A DNA stretch of 64,000 bases from Halarsenatibacter silvermanii (GTDB taxonomy: Bacteria > Bacillota > Halanaerobiia > Halanaerobiales > Halarsenatibacteraceae): the NCBI RefSeq assembly GCF_900103135.1, contig NZ_FNGO01000005.1, forward strand, positions 62,001 to 126,000. The letters are read 5' to 3'. Both the position numbers and the translations under genes were made by a program. The notes below the pieces were generated by a model, which saw only the letters and a list, made by a program, of their open reading frames with translations, was not told the DNA's origin and did not search any database. Below, one piece after another: positions 1 through 8,399 of the stretch (positions within the stretch are counted from its first letter, which is position 1; every line of letters starts with the position of its first letter).

Positions 1-397
1 ACTCTCTTAAATCATCCAGTTTCATATCTTCAATCCGGCCGCTGCCATCAGAAGTTCTGTCTATTCTGGCATCGTGATGCACAACCAGCTCTTCGTCGGC
101 TGATAATCTTACATCCAGTTCGATTATATCCACACCCAATCGGGCCGCATTTTGAAAGGCTGTCATGGTGTTCTCGGGCTTAAGACCGGCTCCTCCTCGA
201 TGGGCTATAACTAAAGGGTTTTCTTCATTTTGGGTGATCAATGAATTTTCGGCGCCGGAATCAGCTTCCGAATTATTTGTTTTAGTTTTGCCGGTTCCTT
301 CTCCAAATATACTGCCTACTATCCGGTATTCAGAAACTGCCAAAAGGCAGAGATAAACTGCAGCCAGGGCTGTAAAGAAATATATTAAAACAGCCAT
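1..397 (-). CDS. Glycerophosphodiester phosphodiesterase, N-terminal part (cut by window edge)
   Basis: Hydrolyses glycerophosphodiesters to glycerol-3-phosphate and an alcohol, in lipid turnover. The reading frame starts with one hydrophobic segment (about residues 2-20), probably a membrane anchor, then a polar linker, and enters the GDPD barrel at about residue 65 with HRGGAGLKPENT, followed by IIELDVRLSADEE and VVHHD. These carry the His, Glu, Asp and second His expected in the GDPD active site. The C-terminal part lies outside the window. It starts 16 bases after the stop of the D-Ala-D-Ala carboxypeptidase gene on the same strand, so the two are probably cotranscribed. No strong ribosome binding site is visible, which fits translational coupling. 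Confidence 0.85.
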   Translation of the reverse strand, partial: MAVLIYFFTALAAVYLCLLAVSEYRIVGSIFGEGTGKTKTNNSEADSGAENSLITQNEENPLVIAHRGGAGLKPENTMTAFQNAARLGVDIIELDVRLSADEELVVHHDARIDRTSDGSGRIEDMKLDDLRE

Positions 398-412
398 AAC
401 TTCAATCCAGAT

Positions 413-1570
413 TTATTCAAATATGCCATCTACAATATCACCTACTGATCTGATAATTCTGGAAACAATACCTGCCTCGACAATATCCTCTTCAGCTATC
501 AAATCGATGCTGTTGATTATTTCGTCCCCATCCACCAGCCTCATCTCCCCCATTTTTTCTCCTTCAGCTATGGGAAATTCAAAATCCTCTATAATGCTAA
601 CTTCTCGATCATAATCCAGATCTTCGCCTCTTTCGCGCAGAGCAGTAAGATCTTCAGCAGCGCGAGCGCTTACTTCTTCTTCGCTGCTGCCCGGAAAAGA
701 TATATTTTGAATTGAATCTCCTTCTTCTATGACAGTCTCCTGAACATAATTGCCAAATCCATAATCCAGCAGCTTTCGGGTTTGATCCTGACGTTCCTGA
801 TCGGATTCAGCATTTAATACAACAGAGATAAGCCTCATCCCTTCCCGTTCGGCACTGGCTGCCAGACAGTAACCGGCCTCCTGAGTTCGTCCTGTCTTTA
901 TACCATCCATACCGGGATAATCACGGACCAGCTGATTCAAATTTGCCAGCAGCGCTTCCCGATCGGGCAGCTCCAGATATTCCGACCAGATCTGACCCCA
1001 TTCTCTGATTTCAGGATACTGTACAACCTCGCGGGACATTTTAGCTATATCTCTGGCCGTAGAATAATGATTATCGGCCGGCAGACCGGTTGAATTCTCA
1101 AAATTGGTATTTTCCATGCCGAGTTCTGCCACCCTCTCGTTCATCATTTCGATAAAACCGGAGTAGGTTCCCCCCAGATATTCTGAAAGCGCATAGGTGG
1201 CATCATTGGCAGAGGAAATTGTGATAGCTTTTAAAAGTTCTTCAACTGTGAGCGCTGTTCCGGCCTCCAGAAAAATTTGAGAACCTCCCATATCCTCGGC
1301 CCGACTGCTAACGGTCACTTCATCATCCAGCGATATCTCTCCCTCCTCCACGGCTTCCATAGCCATCAACATGGGCATGATCTTCGTGATGCTGGCGGGA
1401 GGGAGTTCTTCATCGGGATTTTGTTCATATAAAACCTGGCCTGTATTAGCTTCTACAAGAATAGCCGATCTGGCCTGCAGCTCGATGGCTGAGGCTGGAG
1501 TAGAAATTATCACAGCAGCAGCCAGCAGCAGCAGAGTCAAACCTGTTAATTTTATAAACCTGGATTTCAT
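413..1570 (-). CDS. dacA: D-alanyl-D-alanine carboxypeptidase (penicillin-binding protein 5 type)
   Basis: Trims the terminal D-alanine of peptidoglycan pentapeptides outside the cytoplasmic membrane. The 385-residue product starts with a signal peptide (hydrophobic run about residues 9-28, ending ASA). The serine penicillin-binding-protein motifs are all present in order: SITK (about residue 61), SAN (about 120) and KTG (about 225). The C-terminal third matches the extra beta-domain of PBP5-type enzymes and ends in an amphipathic stretch suited to membrane attachment. The start ATG has a good AGGTG site about 9 bases upstream. Gene order suggests an operon with the downstream GDPD gene. Confidence 0.93.
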   Translation of the reverse strand: MKSRFIKLTGLTLLLLAAAVIISTPASAIELQARSAILVEANTGQVLYEQNPDEELPPASITKIMPMLMAMEAVEEGEISLDDEVTVSSRAEDMGGSQIFLEAGTALTVEELLKAITISSANDATYALSEYLGGTYSGFIEMMNERVAELGMENTNFENSTGLPADNHYSTARDIAKMSREVVQYPEIREWGQIWSEYLELPDREALLANLNQLVRDYPGMDGIKTGRTQEAGYCLAASAEREGMRLISVVLNAESDQERQDQTRKLLDYGFGNYVQETVIEEGDSIQNISFPGSSEEEVSARAAEDLTALRERGEDLDYDREVSIIEDFEFPIAEGEKMGEMRLVDGDEIINSIDLIAEEDIVEAGIVSRIIRSVGDIVDGIFE

Positions 1571-1608
1571 TTATATTTCACCTGCTCTTTTTTGAGATTT
1601 TTATTTTT

Positions 1609-1744
1609 GGATCTTCTTGTCTTCAGTTGGCTAATAGGGGTGTAAAAACCTCATTTAGTTGTACTGTAAGATATAAAGCTTAGTTCACAATGAAATTTTC
1701 CCCCGATCTTATACGATATCTATCAACAGATAACAAGAAGATCC
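1609..1744. repeat. 136-bp element bounded by 12-bp inverted repeats
   Basis: GGATCTTCTTGT at 1609-1620 is matched by its exact reverse complement at 1733-1744. Related 12-mers occur at 15120, 15144, 15818 and, with one change, 24146, so this is a dispersed repeat rather than a chance hairpin. The element lies in the intergenic leader of dacA and contains no gene. It looks like a small non-autonomous (MITE-like) remnant or a structured RNA module. A clear target-site duplication is not visible. Confidence 0.55.
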
Positions 1745-1850
1745 ATATATTTTTCCTGCAATCCTCAACAGCTTCTAATATAAACTTATGTGAATGGCCC
1801 CTTTTTTCCTGTTAACAACCTCAAATTATGAAGCAATATCGAGTAAAAAT

Positions 1851-1878
1851 TTGATCGCAGCTGATTTTTAGTTATAAT
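1851..1878 (+). promoter_or_regulatory. Sigma-70-type promoter for the ThiF-like gene
   Basis: TTGATC (1851-1856) and TATAAT (1873-1878) are separated by 16 bases, about 85 bases before the start of the ThiF-like gene. The -10 box is a perfect consensus. Confidence 0.6.
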
Positions 1879-1963
1879 TGTAACTACAGGGTGGAAGCTA
1901 TATTATAAATAATTTATATGCCTATTCAAATTATCAACAAAATATATAGATGGGGGAATCACT

Positions 1964-2647
1964 ATGGATATTTTTCAGCGGCAGTGGCCCATGTTCACTG
2001 AAGTTGAAAAAGAACAAATTCGCAGCATGAAAGTCTTCGTTGGCGGGGTCGGCGGACTGGGCACCAATCAGCTCATTCAGCTGCAGAGAATCGGGGTAAA
2101 AAAAATATATTTTATAGACAGAGATCATGTGGAGGCTTCGAATTTAAACCGCCAGATACTTTACGGTCGCGGCGACATCGGGGAGAGCAAAGTCAGAACA
2201 GCCAAAAAGAAACTGGAAGAATTCAATTTAGAAACTGAAATAGAAGCCATTGAGGGGCAGATAACCCAGGACCTGGAAATTCCCGACGATGTCGATATTG
2301 TTCTGGATGCCCTTGATAATTACCAGGCCCGTTTTGATCTGGAAAAGGCAGCCTGGCAGAAGGAAAAACCCTTCGTTCACGGAGCAATTCGCTCCTGGCA
2401 CGGCCAGCTTACAAGCATTATACCCGGTAAAACTCCCCGACTCGAGGAAATTTTGGGTGAAAATCCCGACAGTAAGAATGAAAAAAATGGGACCATACCA
2501 GTATTTTCACCGGCGGTGACGATGGTAGCTATTCTGCAGGTGCTGGAAGCGGTGAAGCTTCACCTTGATATTTCTGATAACCTGGCCAATAAATTGCTCT
2601 TTGTGGACATGCAGGATTACTCTCTGGAAAAAATCGATTTTAATTAA
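1964..2647 (+). CDS. ThiF/MoeB/HesA-family E1-like adenylating protein, without cysteines
   Basis: A 227-residue protein with the nucleotide-binding fold of E1-like enzymes that adenylate the C-terminus of small sulfur-carrier or ubiquitin-like proteins. The glycine-rich loop is GGVGGLGTNQ (about residue 28), followed by FIDRDHVEASNLNRQ with the conserved Asp, Asn and Arg, then GESKVRTAKKKL and DALDNYQAR. It has no cysteine at all, so both the CxxC zinc pairs of MoeB/ThiF and a catalytic thioester cysteine are absent. It may only adenylate, as some short members of the family are thought to do. A GGGGGA site precedes the ATG. It stands alone with its own promoter; no sulfur-carrier gene is adjacent. 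Confidence 0.8.
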   Translation: MDIFQRQWPMFTEVEKEQIRSMKVFVGGVGGLGTNQLIQLQRIGVKKIYFIDRDHVEASNLNRQILYGRGDIGESKVRTAKKKLEEFNLETEIEAIEGQITQDLEIPDDVDIVLDALDNYQARFDLEKAAWQKEKPFVHGAIRSWHGQLTSIIPGKTPRLEEILGENPDSKNEKNGTIPVFSPAVTMVAILQVLEAVKLHLDISDNLANKLLFVDMQDYSLEKIDFN

Positions 2648-2659
2648 CCATCAGAAAAC

Positions 2660-2705
2660 TTGAGTTTATTCTAAATTTAAATTTAGATAGAATTAATAAA
2701 CTCAA
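2660..2705. promoter_or_regulatory. Nested palindrome before the AbrB-type gene
   Basis: An 11-bp perfect inverted repeat, TTGAGTTTATT (2660-2670) and AATAAACTCAA (2695-2705), encloses a 16-bp perfect palindrome, CTAAATTTAAATTTAG (2671-2686). It sits between the ThiF-like stop and the AbrB-type start. It could terminate the upstream transcript, though no T tract follows, or serve as an operator for autoregulation, which is known for AbrB-family proteins. Confidence 0.45.
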
Positions 2706-2727
2706 AAACCTAATGGAGGGGATAACT

Positions 2728-2973
2728 ATCAAAGCCACAGGTATAGTAAGAAAAGTTGACGAACTCGGACGCATAGTGCTTCCCAAAGAACTCAGAGACA
2801 CTCTCAATATCGACGAAAAAGATCCTCTCGAATTCTATGTAGAAGACGATTCTATAATTCTCGAGAAATATGAACCCGGCTGTTATCTATGCGGCAGCGT
2901 TGAAGATCTCATCCAGTATAAGGATAAAGATATATGCGAGGTATGCATTGCTGACCTCGGTGAAATGAGCTGA
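2728..2973 (+). CDS. AbrB/SpoVT-type transcription regulator with C-terminal zinc ribbon, apparent AUC start
   Basis: A DNA-binding regulator with the swapped-hairpin fold at the N-terminus (KATGIVRKVDELGRIVLPKE) and a short zinc-ribbon tail with CYLC and CEVC. Family members typically begin MKATGIVRK. Here the matching position reads ATC AAA GCC ACA, with a near-perfect GGAGGGG ribosome binding site ending six bases before the ATC. The only upstream in-frame ATG, at 2713, overlaps that ribosome binding site and has none of its own. I therefore place the start at the ATC (81 residues); the alternative is 2713 (86 residues). A strong terminator follows. The target genes are unknown. Confidence 0.8.
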   Translation: MKATGIVRKVDELGRIVLPKELRDTLNIDEKDPLEFYVEDDSIILEKYEPGCYLCGSVEDLIQYKDKDICEVCIADLGEMS

Positions 2974-3010
2974 TTTCACACCTGTACAAAAATCACCTGT
3001 TACAGGATAA

Positions 3011-3055
3011 AATCTCCCATCTCCTAACTTTAATAAGGTGATGGGAGATTTTTTA
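3011..3055. terminator. Bidirectional intrinsic terminator
   Basis: AATCTCCCATCTCC pairs with GGTGATGGGAGATT, with an A-rich left flank and a T-run on the right. It lies between two convergent genes, the AbrB-type gene and the YjbQ-family gene, and can serve both. Confidence 0.85.
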
Positions 3056-3057
3056 TA

Positions 3058-3456
3058 TTAGCTCACCGTGACCAGGATTTCGCGCCTGCTTCTGGGCCCG
3101 TCAAATTCACAGAGAAAAATATTCTGCCAGGTGGAGAGCATCAATTGATCTTCGCTCAAAGGTATCGTCTCCTGGGGACCTACCAGGCCGGATTTTAAAT
3201 GAGCATCCCCATTTCCATCATGCCGGTCATGTTTCCAGACCCCCTGAGGAATGTGTTCCTGCAGAAATTCAATTACATCCTGCTGCACGCTGTCATCCCA
3301 GCTCTCCTGAATCATTATCCCGGCAGTAGCCCCTCTGACATAAACATTAACCAGTCCGTTTTCTTCGTCGATATCCGCGACTGCTTTTTTCACCCTGTGA
3401 GTTATATCATAAAGCTCTTCCCGGTTTTCAGTGGACATGACAATCGTCCGCTGCAA
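3058..3456 (-). CDS. YjbQ family (UPF0047) protein
   Basis: A 132-residue protein of the widespread YjbQ/UPF0047 family, for which weak thiamine-phosphate synthase activity has been reported; the true role is unsettled. Diagnostic stretches are GLVNVYVRGATAGI, the conserved WKHDRHDGNGDAHLKSGLVG segment with its His and Asp residues, and the C-terminal CEFDGPRSRREILV. The start is a TTG with GGAGG about ten bases upstream; no ATG fits as well. It shares a bidirectional terminator with the convergent AbrB-type gene and is followed by no other gene on its strand. Confidence 0.85.
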   Translation of the reverse strand: MQRTIVMSTENREELYDITHRVKKAVADIDEENGLVNVYVRGATAGIMIQESWDDSVQQDVIEFLQEHIPQGVWKHDRHDGNGDAHLKSGLVGPQETIPLSEDQLMLSTWQNIFLCEFDGPRSRREILVTVS

Positions 3457-3493
3457 TTTTTATGACCTCCATATAACAGTTATTTAGAATTTC

Positions 3494-4531
3494 CTATCCT
3501 TCATCCTTTTCTTCGTCAGGTCTATCATCAACTTGCTCGTCTTCCTCCTCATCCTCAGCACCCGGATCAAGATCGCCGACAGCTTCATCAGCGTCTATAT
3601 CCAGATCTTCGGTATCAATATCGTCCAGATTAGTCTCCCCCTTCAGGTCAGCTTCTGGAGAAGCCTCTTCCTCTCCTATTTCGCCTTTTTTCTTCATCTC
3701 TTCAATATTCTCTTTAGTCTCCTCGATCAACTTTTCAACATCGATCTCAGAACCCTCAGGAAGATCAATATCTTCGCCGCGGGCGAAATATCTAAGCATC
3801 TCCATCGGCAGCGGAAACACAACCGAAGAACTTTCCGAGGAGGCAACTTCGCTGACCGTGCGCAGAGTCCTCAAATTCATAGAACCGGGCTGCGTGTTGA
3901 GAATGCCGGTCGCTTCGGCTATTCTGGCTGCAGCCTGCTTTTCACCCTGGGCCTGAATGACTACAGCTCTTCTTTCCCTCTCAGCCTCAGCCTGTTTGGC
4001 TATAGCCCTTTTCATGCTGGAAGGAATTACGATATCTTTCAGCTCGACAGCGCTGACCTTTATTCCCCAGGGATCTGTGGCCTCATCTATTACCCGCTGC
4101 AGCTTGGAGTTTATTTTCTCCCGCTCGGAAAGCAGCTCATCCAGCTCCGCTTCGCCAGCGATACTTCGCATCGTGGTCTGGGCCAGCTGTATGGTGGCCT
4201 GATGAAATTTTTCCACATTGATCACCGCTTTTTGAGGGTCAACCACCCGATAATAAAGAACTGCGTTAACCCTGCAGGTGACATTATCTTTGGTGACAAC
4301 TTCCTGTTCGGGAACATCATATACCACTGTTCTGAGAGAGACTCTGACCACTCTATCAACTATAGGGATGACCAAAATTAAACCGGGCCCTTTTGTTTCC
4401 ACAAATCGACCCAGGCGGAAGATTACAGCTCTATCATATTCTTTGATAATATAAATTGCCTGACTTAAAATCAGCAGAAACAGGATCAAAAAACCTATAG
4501 AAAAAAAGGGAACTCCTTCGACGTTAAACAT
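3494..4531 (-). CDS. SPFH/stomatin-like membrane protein
   Basis: A 345-residue membrane scaffold protein of the stomatin/prohibitin superfamily, normally partnered with an NfeD protease-like protein. One N-terminal transmembrane helix (about residues 9-28) is followed by the SPFH domain (EYDRAVIFRLGRFVETKGPG, then DKVTCRVNAVLYYRV-type sequence) and a coiled coil ending in the family signature AEAERERRAVVIQAQGEKQAA. The last 70 residues are almost entirely acidic. An in-frame start exists 19 codons upstream, but a very strong GGGGGAGG site points to the ATG at 4531. It lies directly downstream of the NfeD gene, the usual arrangement for this pair. Confidence 0.9.
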   Translation of the reverse strand: MFNVEGVPFFSIGFLILFLLILSQAIYIIKEYDRAVIFRLGRFVETKGPGLILVIPIVDRVVRVSLRTVVYDVPEQEVVTKDNVTCRVNAVLYYRVVDPQKAVINVEKFHQATIQLAQTTMRSIAGEAELDELLSEREKINSKLQRVIDEATDPWGIKVSAVELKDIVIPSSMKRAIAKQAEAERERRAVVIQAQGEKQAAARIAEATGILNTQPGSMNLRTLRTVSEVASSESSSVVFPLPMEMLRYFARGEDIDLPEGSEIDVEKLIEETKENIEEMKKKGEIGEEEASPEADLKGETNLDDIDTEDLDIDADEAVGDLDPGAEDEEEDEQVDDRPDEEKDEG

Positions 4532-4584
4532 AAATATTACCTCCCCCTGTAGAGCTGGAAAAACCAGCCCAGGCGCGAAATCTT

Positions 4585-6057
4585 TCACTCTTCTTTTCCG
4601 ATGTCATTTTCACCTGTTTCCGAAAGCGGCCTGACAATTAAAATCATGCCCTCTCTGCCAATCACTTCAACTTTCTCGCCTTTTTCCAGGCTGCCAGCAG
4701 CTACATTCCGGTCGAGTCTGGCATTCCACATCTCTCCTCCCACTTTGACCATGCCCTGAGGAGCAATTTTTTCAGCTGCAACACCTTCTTTATCTCTGAA
4801 GATGCCCTTAATATCATCGCTGCCCAGCTTCCTGAGATTGATTATTTTTTTGAGAACAATCAGTATAAACAGAGCAGACATAGCAGCAATTCCTAATACC
4901 AGCATCCTAAAATTAGCAAACCATTCCGGCGGCATCAGGGGCTCGCCGGGAAATATAAAACCGCCCAGCACCAGTAATGCCACTCCTATTGTTGTGAATA
5001 TGCCGAATGTCGGGGTAAAAAGCTCGACCACCAGGAAAAATATACCCAGAGCCACCATTATCAGCCCAAGATAATCAACTTCAATAATACCCAGACCAAA
5101 AAGAGCCAGAATGAGAGCCAGAGCTCCTCCAACCTCGGGAACGATTGTGCCGGGGGATGAAAACCCAATTATTATGCCATAAATACCCACCAGCATAAGG
5201 AGAAAGGTCACCTGAGGATTGCCCAGAATATTCTCAAAGCTTTCCCAGATATCCATTTCTCTCTCGGTCAATTCTGCTCCTGCTGTATTCAACTCCCTGG
5301 TTTCTCCTCTGATCTGAACTTCCTCTCCGTCAAGACTTTCCAGCAGCTCCGCTCTGCTTCTGCTGACCACATCTATTATCGTCTCCTCCAGAGCTTGATC
5401 GGCCGTAAGGGTCAGGTTCTCGGTCACAAATTTTCCGGCTATCTCCTCACTTCGACCTCTTTCCCGGGCCACGCTGCGAATATGTCCTTCTATAAAATTG
5501 ATAGTTTTCTCATCGGCAGCTCCCTGGTCTCCTCCCGGGGTAAACTGCACAGGCATAGCAGCCCCGGTACTGGTGCCTGGCGTCATGGCAGCTTTGTGAC
5601 CTGACAGCAGCAAAAAGCTTCCGGCCGAAGCTGAAATAGCTCCCGCAGGAGCGACATAGGTTATAATCGGAATGGGAGATTCTAAAAAATCTGACATTAT
5701 TTTGAGAGTTGGATCTAAAAGCCCTCCCGGCGAGTCAATTTCCACCAGCAGGAAATCATAATTTTCTTCCTCAGCCTGTTCAAGGCTGTTTCTGAGCATT
5801 CTGGAAGTGCCCGAAGTTATAGTGCCTTCGACTCTTACCAAAAGCCCCCGTGTTTCCACCGGCTCCTCCTGTTCTTCCGGTATTCCCTCCGGCATCACAT
5901 CGGCGGATATACTGGAAGCAGCCAGAGATGGTCCATTCAGATTAAAACCCAAAAATAAAATAAAACTCAACGCGATTATAATCGCCGCGACTTTCATAGC
6001 CTCAAAAAATCCGGTCAGCAGCGAGGGCGAGGAAATTTCTCCGCAAAGATATCTCAT
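4585..6057 (-). CDS. NfeD family membrane serine protease (ClpP-like)
   Basis: A 490-residue long-form NfeD protein. After a signal/transmembrane segment comes a ClpP-class serine protease domain: SPGGLLDPTLKIM, then SASAGSFLLLSGHKAAM with the nucleophilic Ser, then the GTSTGAAMPV segment. This is followed by about four transmembrane helices and a C-terminal OB-fold NfeD domain (GMVKVGGEMWNAR, KGEKVEVIGREGMILIV). The archaeal homologue is known to cleave the tail of its stomatin partner, and here the stomatin-like gene follows immediately. A GAGGAGG site fixes the start. Predicted role: membrane quality control together with the SPFH protein. Confidence 0.9.
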   Translation of the reverse strand: MRYLCGEISSPSLLTGFFEAMKVAAIIIALSFILFLGFNLNGPSLAASSISADVMPEGIPEEQEEPVETRGLLVRVEGTITSGTSRMLRNSLEQAEEENYDFLLVEIDSPGGLLDPTLKIMSDFLESPIPIITYVAPAGAISASAGSFLLLSGHKAAMTPGTSTGAAMPVQFTPGGDQGAADEKTINFIEGHIRSVARERGRSEEIAGKFVTENLTLTADQALEETIIDVVSRSRAELLESLDGEEVQIRGETRELNTAGAELTEREMDIWESFENILGNPQVTFLLMLVGIYGIIIGFSSPGTIVPEVGGALALILALFGLGIIEVDYLGLIMVALGIFFLVVELFTPTFGIFTTIGVALLVLGGFIFPGEPLMPPEWFANFRMLVLGIAAMSALFILIVLKKIINLRKLGSDDIKGIFRDKEGVAAEKIAPQGMVKVGGEMWNARLDRNVAAGSLEKGEKVEVIGREGMILIVRPLSETGENDIGKEE

Positions 6058-6154
6058 CTGCAGTTCCTCCTCATATATGGAGCCGGATTGGTTAAAAATC
6101 TTTTACAGAGCAATTATATTATATCATAATTAGAAAATAAAAGAAAAAAGAATT

Positions 6155-6192
6155 AAAAAAAGAACCCGGCTCATTATTGCCAGGCTCTTTTT
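6155..6192 (-). terminator. Intrinsic terminator after the Skp-like gene
   Basis: On the minus strand a nine-pair stem (GAGCCTGGC with GCCGGGTTC) is followed by seven T residues. It ends the Skp-like transcript before the NfeD gene. Confidence 0.75.
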
Positions 6193-6232
6193 GAATCAGA
6201 ATAGTATTTTAAAATGCTTTTTAAATCCGGCC

Positions 6233-6691
6233 TTAGAGTTCAGGCTGCATATCCTCAGCGTCACCGTTGAACTCTTCCATGATATCTTCGGTGATATCTA
6301 CAGAATCCAGATTTTCCTCTCCAGAGACTATGCCTTCTGAATTCAGCACCACGTTATAACCCAGTTCAGCAGCGATATCTTCGATATCAGTTTCTACATC
6401 TGCGATGGCATCTTCCAGAAGATCCTGCTGCATCTGCTGCAGCTGCTGCTGCATCTGCTGCTGCTGCATGGCTGCTTCTTCCTCATCCATATCTTCAAGT
6501 TCAGCCATCATTTCCATCTGCTCTTCCTGTATTTGCTGCTGTGCATCCATTATGGAAGGATGGACCATCAAAACCTCCTGCATATCGACAGTTGCGACTT
6601 CCAGATTATCGGCCTGAGCTGTAACAGCAGGTCCTAAAAGTACACCGGCTACCAACAAAACTACCAGCAGTGAAACTCTATAATCTTTAAT
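6233..6691 (-). CDS. Skp/OmpH-like periplasmic chaperone, apparent AUU start
   Basis: A 152-residue exported, glutamine- and methionine-rich coiled-coil protein resembling Skp/OmpH, which holds unfolded outer-membrane proteins in the periplasm. The visible order is signal peptide, short strand (VATVDMQEVL), long helical coiled coil, and closing strand (YNVVLNSEGIV). The signal peptide is complete only if translation starts at an ATT at 6691: KDYRVSLLVV then a hydrophobic run ending TAQA. An AAAGGAGG site lies eight bases before that ATT, and no ATG, GTG or TTG fits in frame upstream. The downstream TTG at 6658 would cut the signal peptide in half. Its presence supports a diderm envelope. Confidence 0.75.
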   Translation of the reverse strand: MKDYRVSLLVVLLVAGVLLGPAVTAQADNLEVATVDMQEVLMVHPSIMDAQQQIQEEQMEMMAELEDMDEEEAAMQQQQMQQQLQQMQQDLLEDAIADVETDIEDIAAELGYNVVLNSEGIVSGEENLDSVDITEDIMEEFNGDAEDMQPEL

Positions 6692-6850
6692 GAATTTAAC
6701 CTCCTTTGATCTATGACTTGCGTTTGCGCAAGTTATCTGATGTCCTGATCTTATCTGTTTATTGAGTATACCACTTTACTAAAAAAATTTAAACCCCGGG
6801 CCCGGAAATATGTTCGCTGCAGGTTTTGATAATTGAAAAGCAAGGCTAAA

Positions 6851-7084
6851 TTAAAATTCCTCAGGAAAATATCCCCTTATTTCCTCCTCCGGCTCTACTG
6901 TGGTGATAGCTTTCTTCATGATCATCTGAATCTCTTCCTCAGTGCTCACAGAAATAACGTAATCGTCATAACCGGCCAGCTTCCCCTGGATCTGCACACC
7001 ATTTTTTAAATAAACGGTGATATCCATATCTTCTTGTTTGATCTCTTCCAGAAAATTGTGCTGTAAGTTTAGGTCCTGCGACAT
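6851..7084 (-). CDS. hfq: RNA chaperone Hfq
   Basis: A 77-residue Sm-like RNA chaperone that forms hexameric rings and helps small RNAs pair with messages. The Sm1 motif is visible (NFLEEIKQEDMDITVYLKNG, then GKLAGYDDYVISV). The Sm2 motif, usually YKHAIST, reads MKKAITT, so the conserved His of the proximal face is a Lys here. It has almost no C-terminal tail, as in Firmicutes. A GGAGG site is well placed before the ATG. It is unlinked to miaA, its usual neighbour, and follows an HD-GYP gene on the same strand. Confidence 0.88.
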   Translation of the reverse strand: MSQDLNLQHNFLEEIKQEDMDITVYLKNGVQIQGKLAGYDDYVISVSTEEEIQMIMKKAITTVEPEEEIRGYFPEEF

Positions 7085-7208
7085 CGCTTATTCCTCCTAA
7101 TTTCAGGATAAAAATTTAAAAACATATAATTGATGCAGCTGTCTCCTGGTATTTTTACATTTCTGGACCGATATTAAATTTTCCTGCCGCTCTGATAATA
7201 GAAGTTTT

Positions 7209-8246
7209 TCAGGAAACTTTGTCCTCAGCTATAACCAGGTTCAGTTCATCGGTCAGATCGATCTCCTCTCCCGTATCCAGCAGCCGCACTATCGGACGAC
7301 GCGGATAACCTTCATTCTGATCTACAACAACCGCTTCCCTGCCATCATTTAATCTGACCGTTATGCCGCTCGGATAAAGCGTGATATACCGCATAAAATA
7401 TTTAACCAGCTCAGGATCAAATTTTTGACCGCTGCGCGAAACTATCAAATCGGCCGCCTCACTTATGGACCATCTCTCCCGATAAACTCTATCACTGGTG
7501 AGAGCATCAAAAACATCAGCTATGGCAACAATCCTCGGAAAAATGTGCAATTCTTCGCCTTTTACCCCGCGGGGATAACCATTCCCCTGAAAATTTTCAT
7601 GATGGGAGAGCACGACTGAGAGAGAGGTTGCCTTTATTTCCTTAAAGTCTTTGAGTTTATCATATCCCAGTCTGGCATGTTCCTGAATAATTTTATATTC
7701 TTCCTCGCTCAGTTTGCCCGGCTTTTTCAAAATGTCATTCGGTATATTGGCCTTTCCCACATCATGGACGAGAGCTCCCAGCCCAAGCTTTTTTATATCT
7801 CGATAGTTAAGCCCCACTTTTTTTCCCAGCAAAATTGAAATTACCGCCACATTTACCGAATGAGCATAGGTATAATCATCGGCGGTTTTTATATCATATA
7901 AGTTTATTACAACACCCTGACGATCTATTATATCGTCAATAATAGTTTCAACCTGTTTTTTGGCTTTATTGAAATCGGGAGTTTTATCATTAGAAATATC
8001 ATCAATAAATTCTCTGGTAAACTGTCGCGCTTCCTCTCTGGTGCTCTCTCTGATCACATCATCCACTTCAATATCTTTAGAGATCTCATCTTCGACGTAA
8101 ATATACTTGATCCCCAGTTTTTTTAATCGTTTTCGAAAACGCTGTAGATTATTCTGTCCTTCTCGTAAAAGGTATCTTCCGCTATCGCTGATAGGTTTAG
8201 CGAGTTTCATATCTTGTTTTACATTGTCCAGGTGTACCAGTCTCAT
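7209..8246 (-). CDS. HD-GYP domain protein, probable cyclic-di-GMP phosphodiesterase
   Basis: A 345-residue cytosolic protein. The first 115 residues form an N-terminal domain often seen before HD-GYP domains (KPISDSGRYLLREGQ, IKYIYVED). The HD-GYP domain follows, with HSVNVAVISILLG, LVHDVGKANIPNDIL, the HHENFQGNGYPRG signature and IVAIADVFDALTSDRVYR. All metal-binding His and Asp residues of active enzymes appear to be present, so hydrolysis of cyclic-di-GMP is likely. There is no receiver or transmembrane domain. The start at 8246 has GGGTGG eight bases upstream; a GTG four codons earlier is less likely. Confidence 0.88.
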   Translation of the reverse strand: MRLVHLDNVKQDMKLAKPISDSGRYLLREGQNNLQRFRKRLKKLGIKYIYVEDEISKDIEVDDVIRESTREEARQFTREFIDDISNDKTPDFNKAKKQVETIIDDIIDRQGVVINLYDIKTADDYTYAHSVNVAVISILLGKKVGLNYRDIKKLGLGALVHDVGKANIPNDILKKPGKLSEEEYKIIQEHARLGYDKLKDFKEIKATSLSVVLSHHENFQGNGYPRGVKGEELHIFPRIVAIADVFDALTSDRVYRERWSISEAADLIVSRSGQKFDPELVKYFMRYITLYPSGITVRLNDGREAVVVDQNEGYPRRPIVRLLDTGEEIDLTDELNLVIAEDKVS

Positions 8247-8399
8247 CTTAATAACCACCCAAATCGGATTGTTTTATTTAGAACACAAAAAATATATACC
8301 TGCTTTTTATTGTACTCATATCCCGACTAAAATTTCAACACTTTTTTTAATCGTTATAAAAAATAATCATTTTAGACGATTTGGGTGATTTTGAAACTC

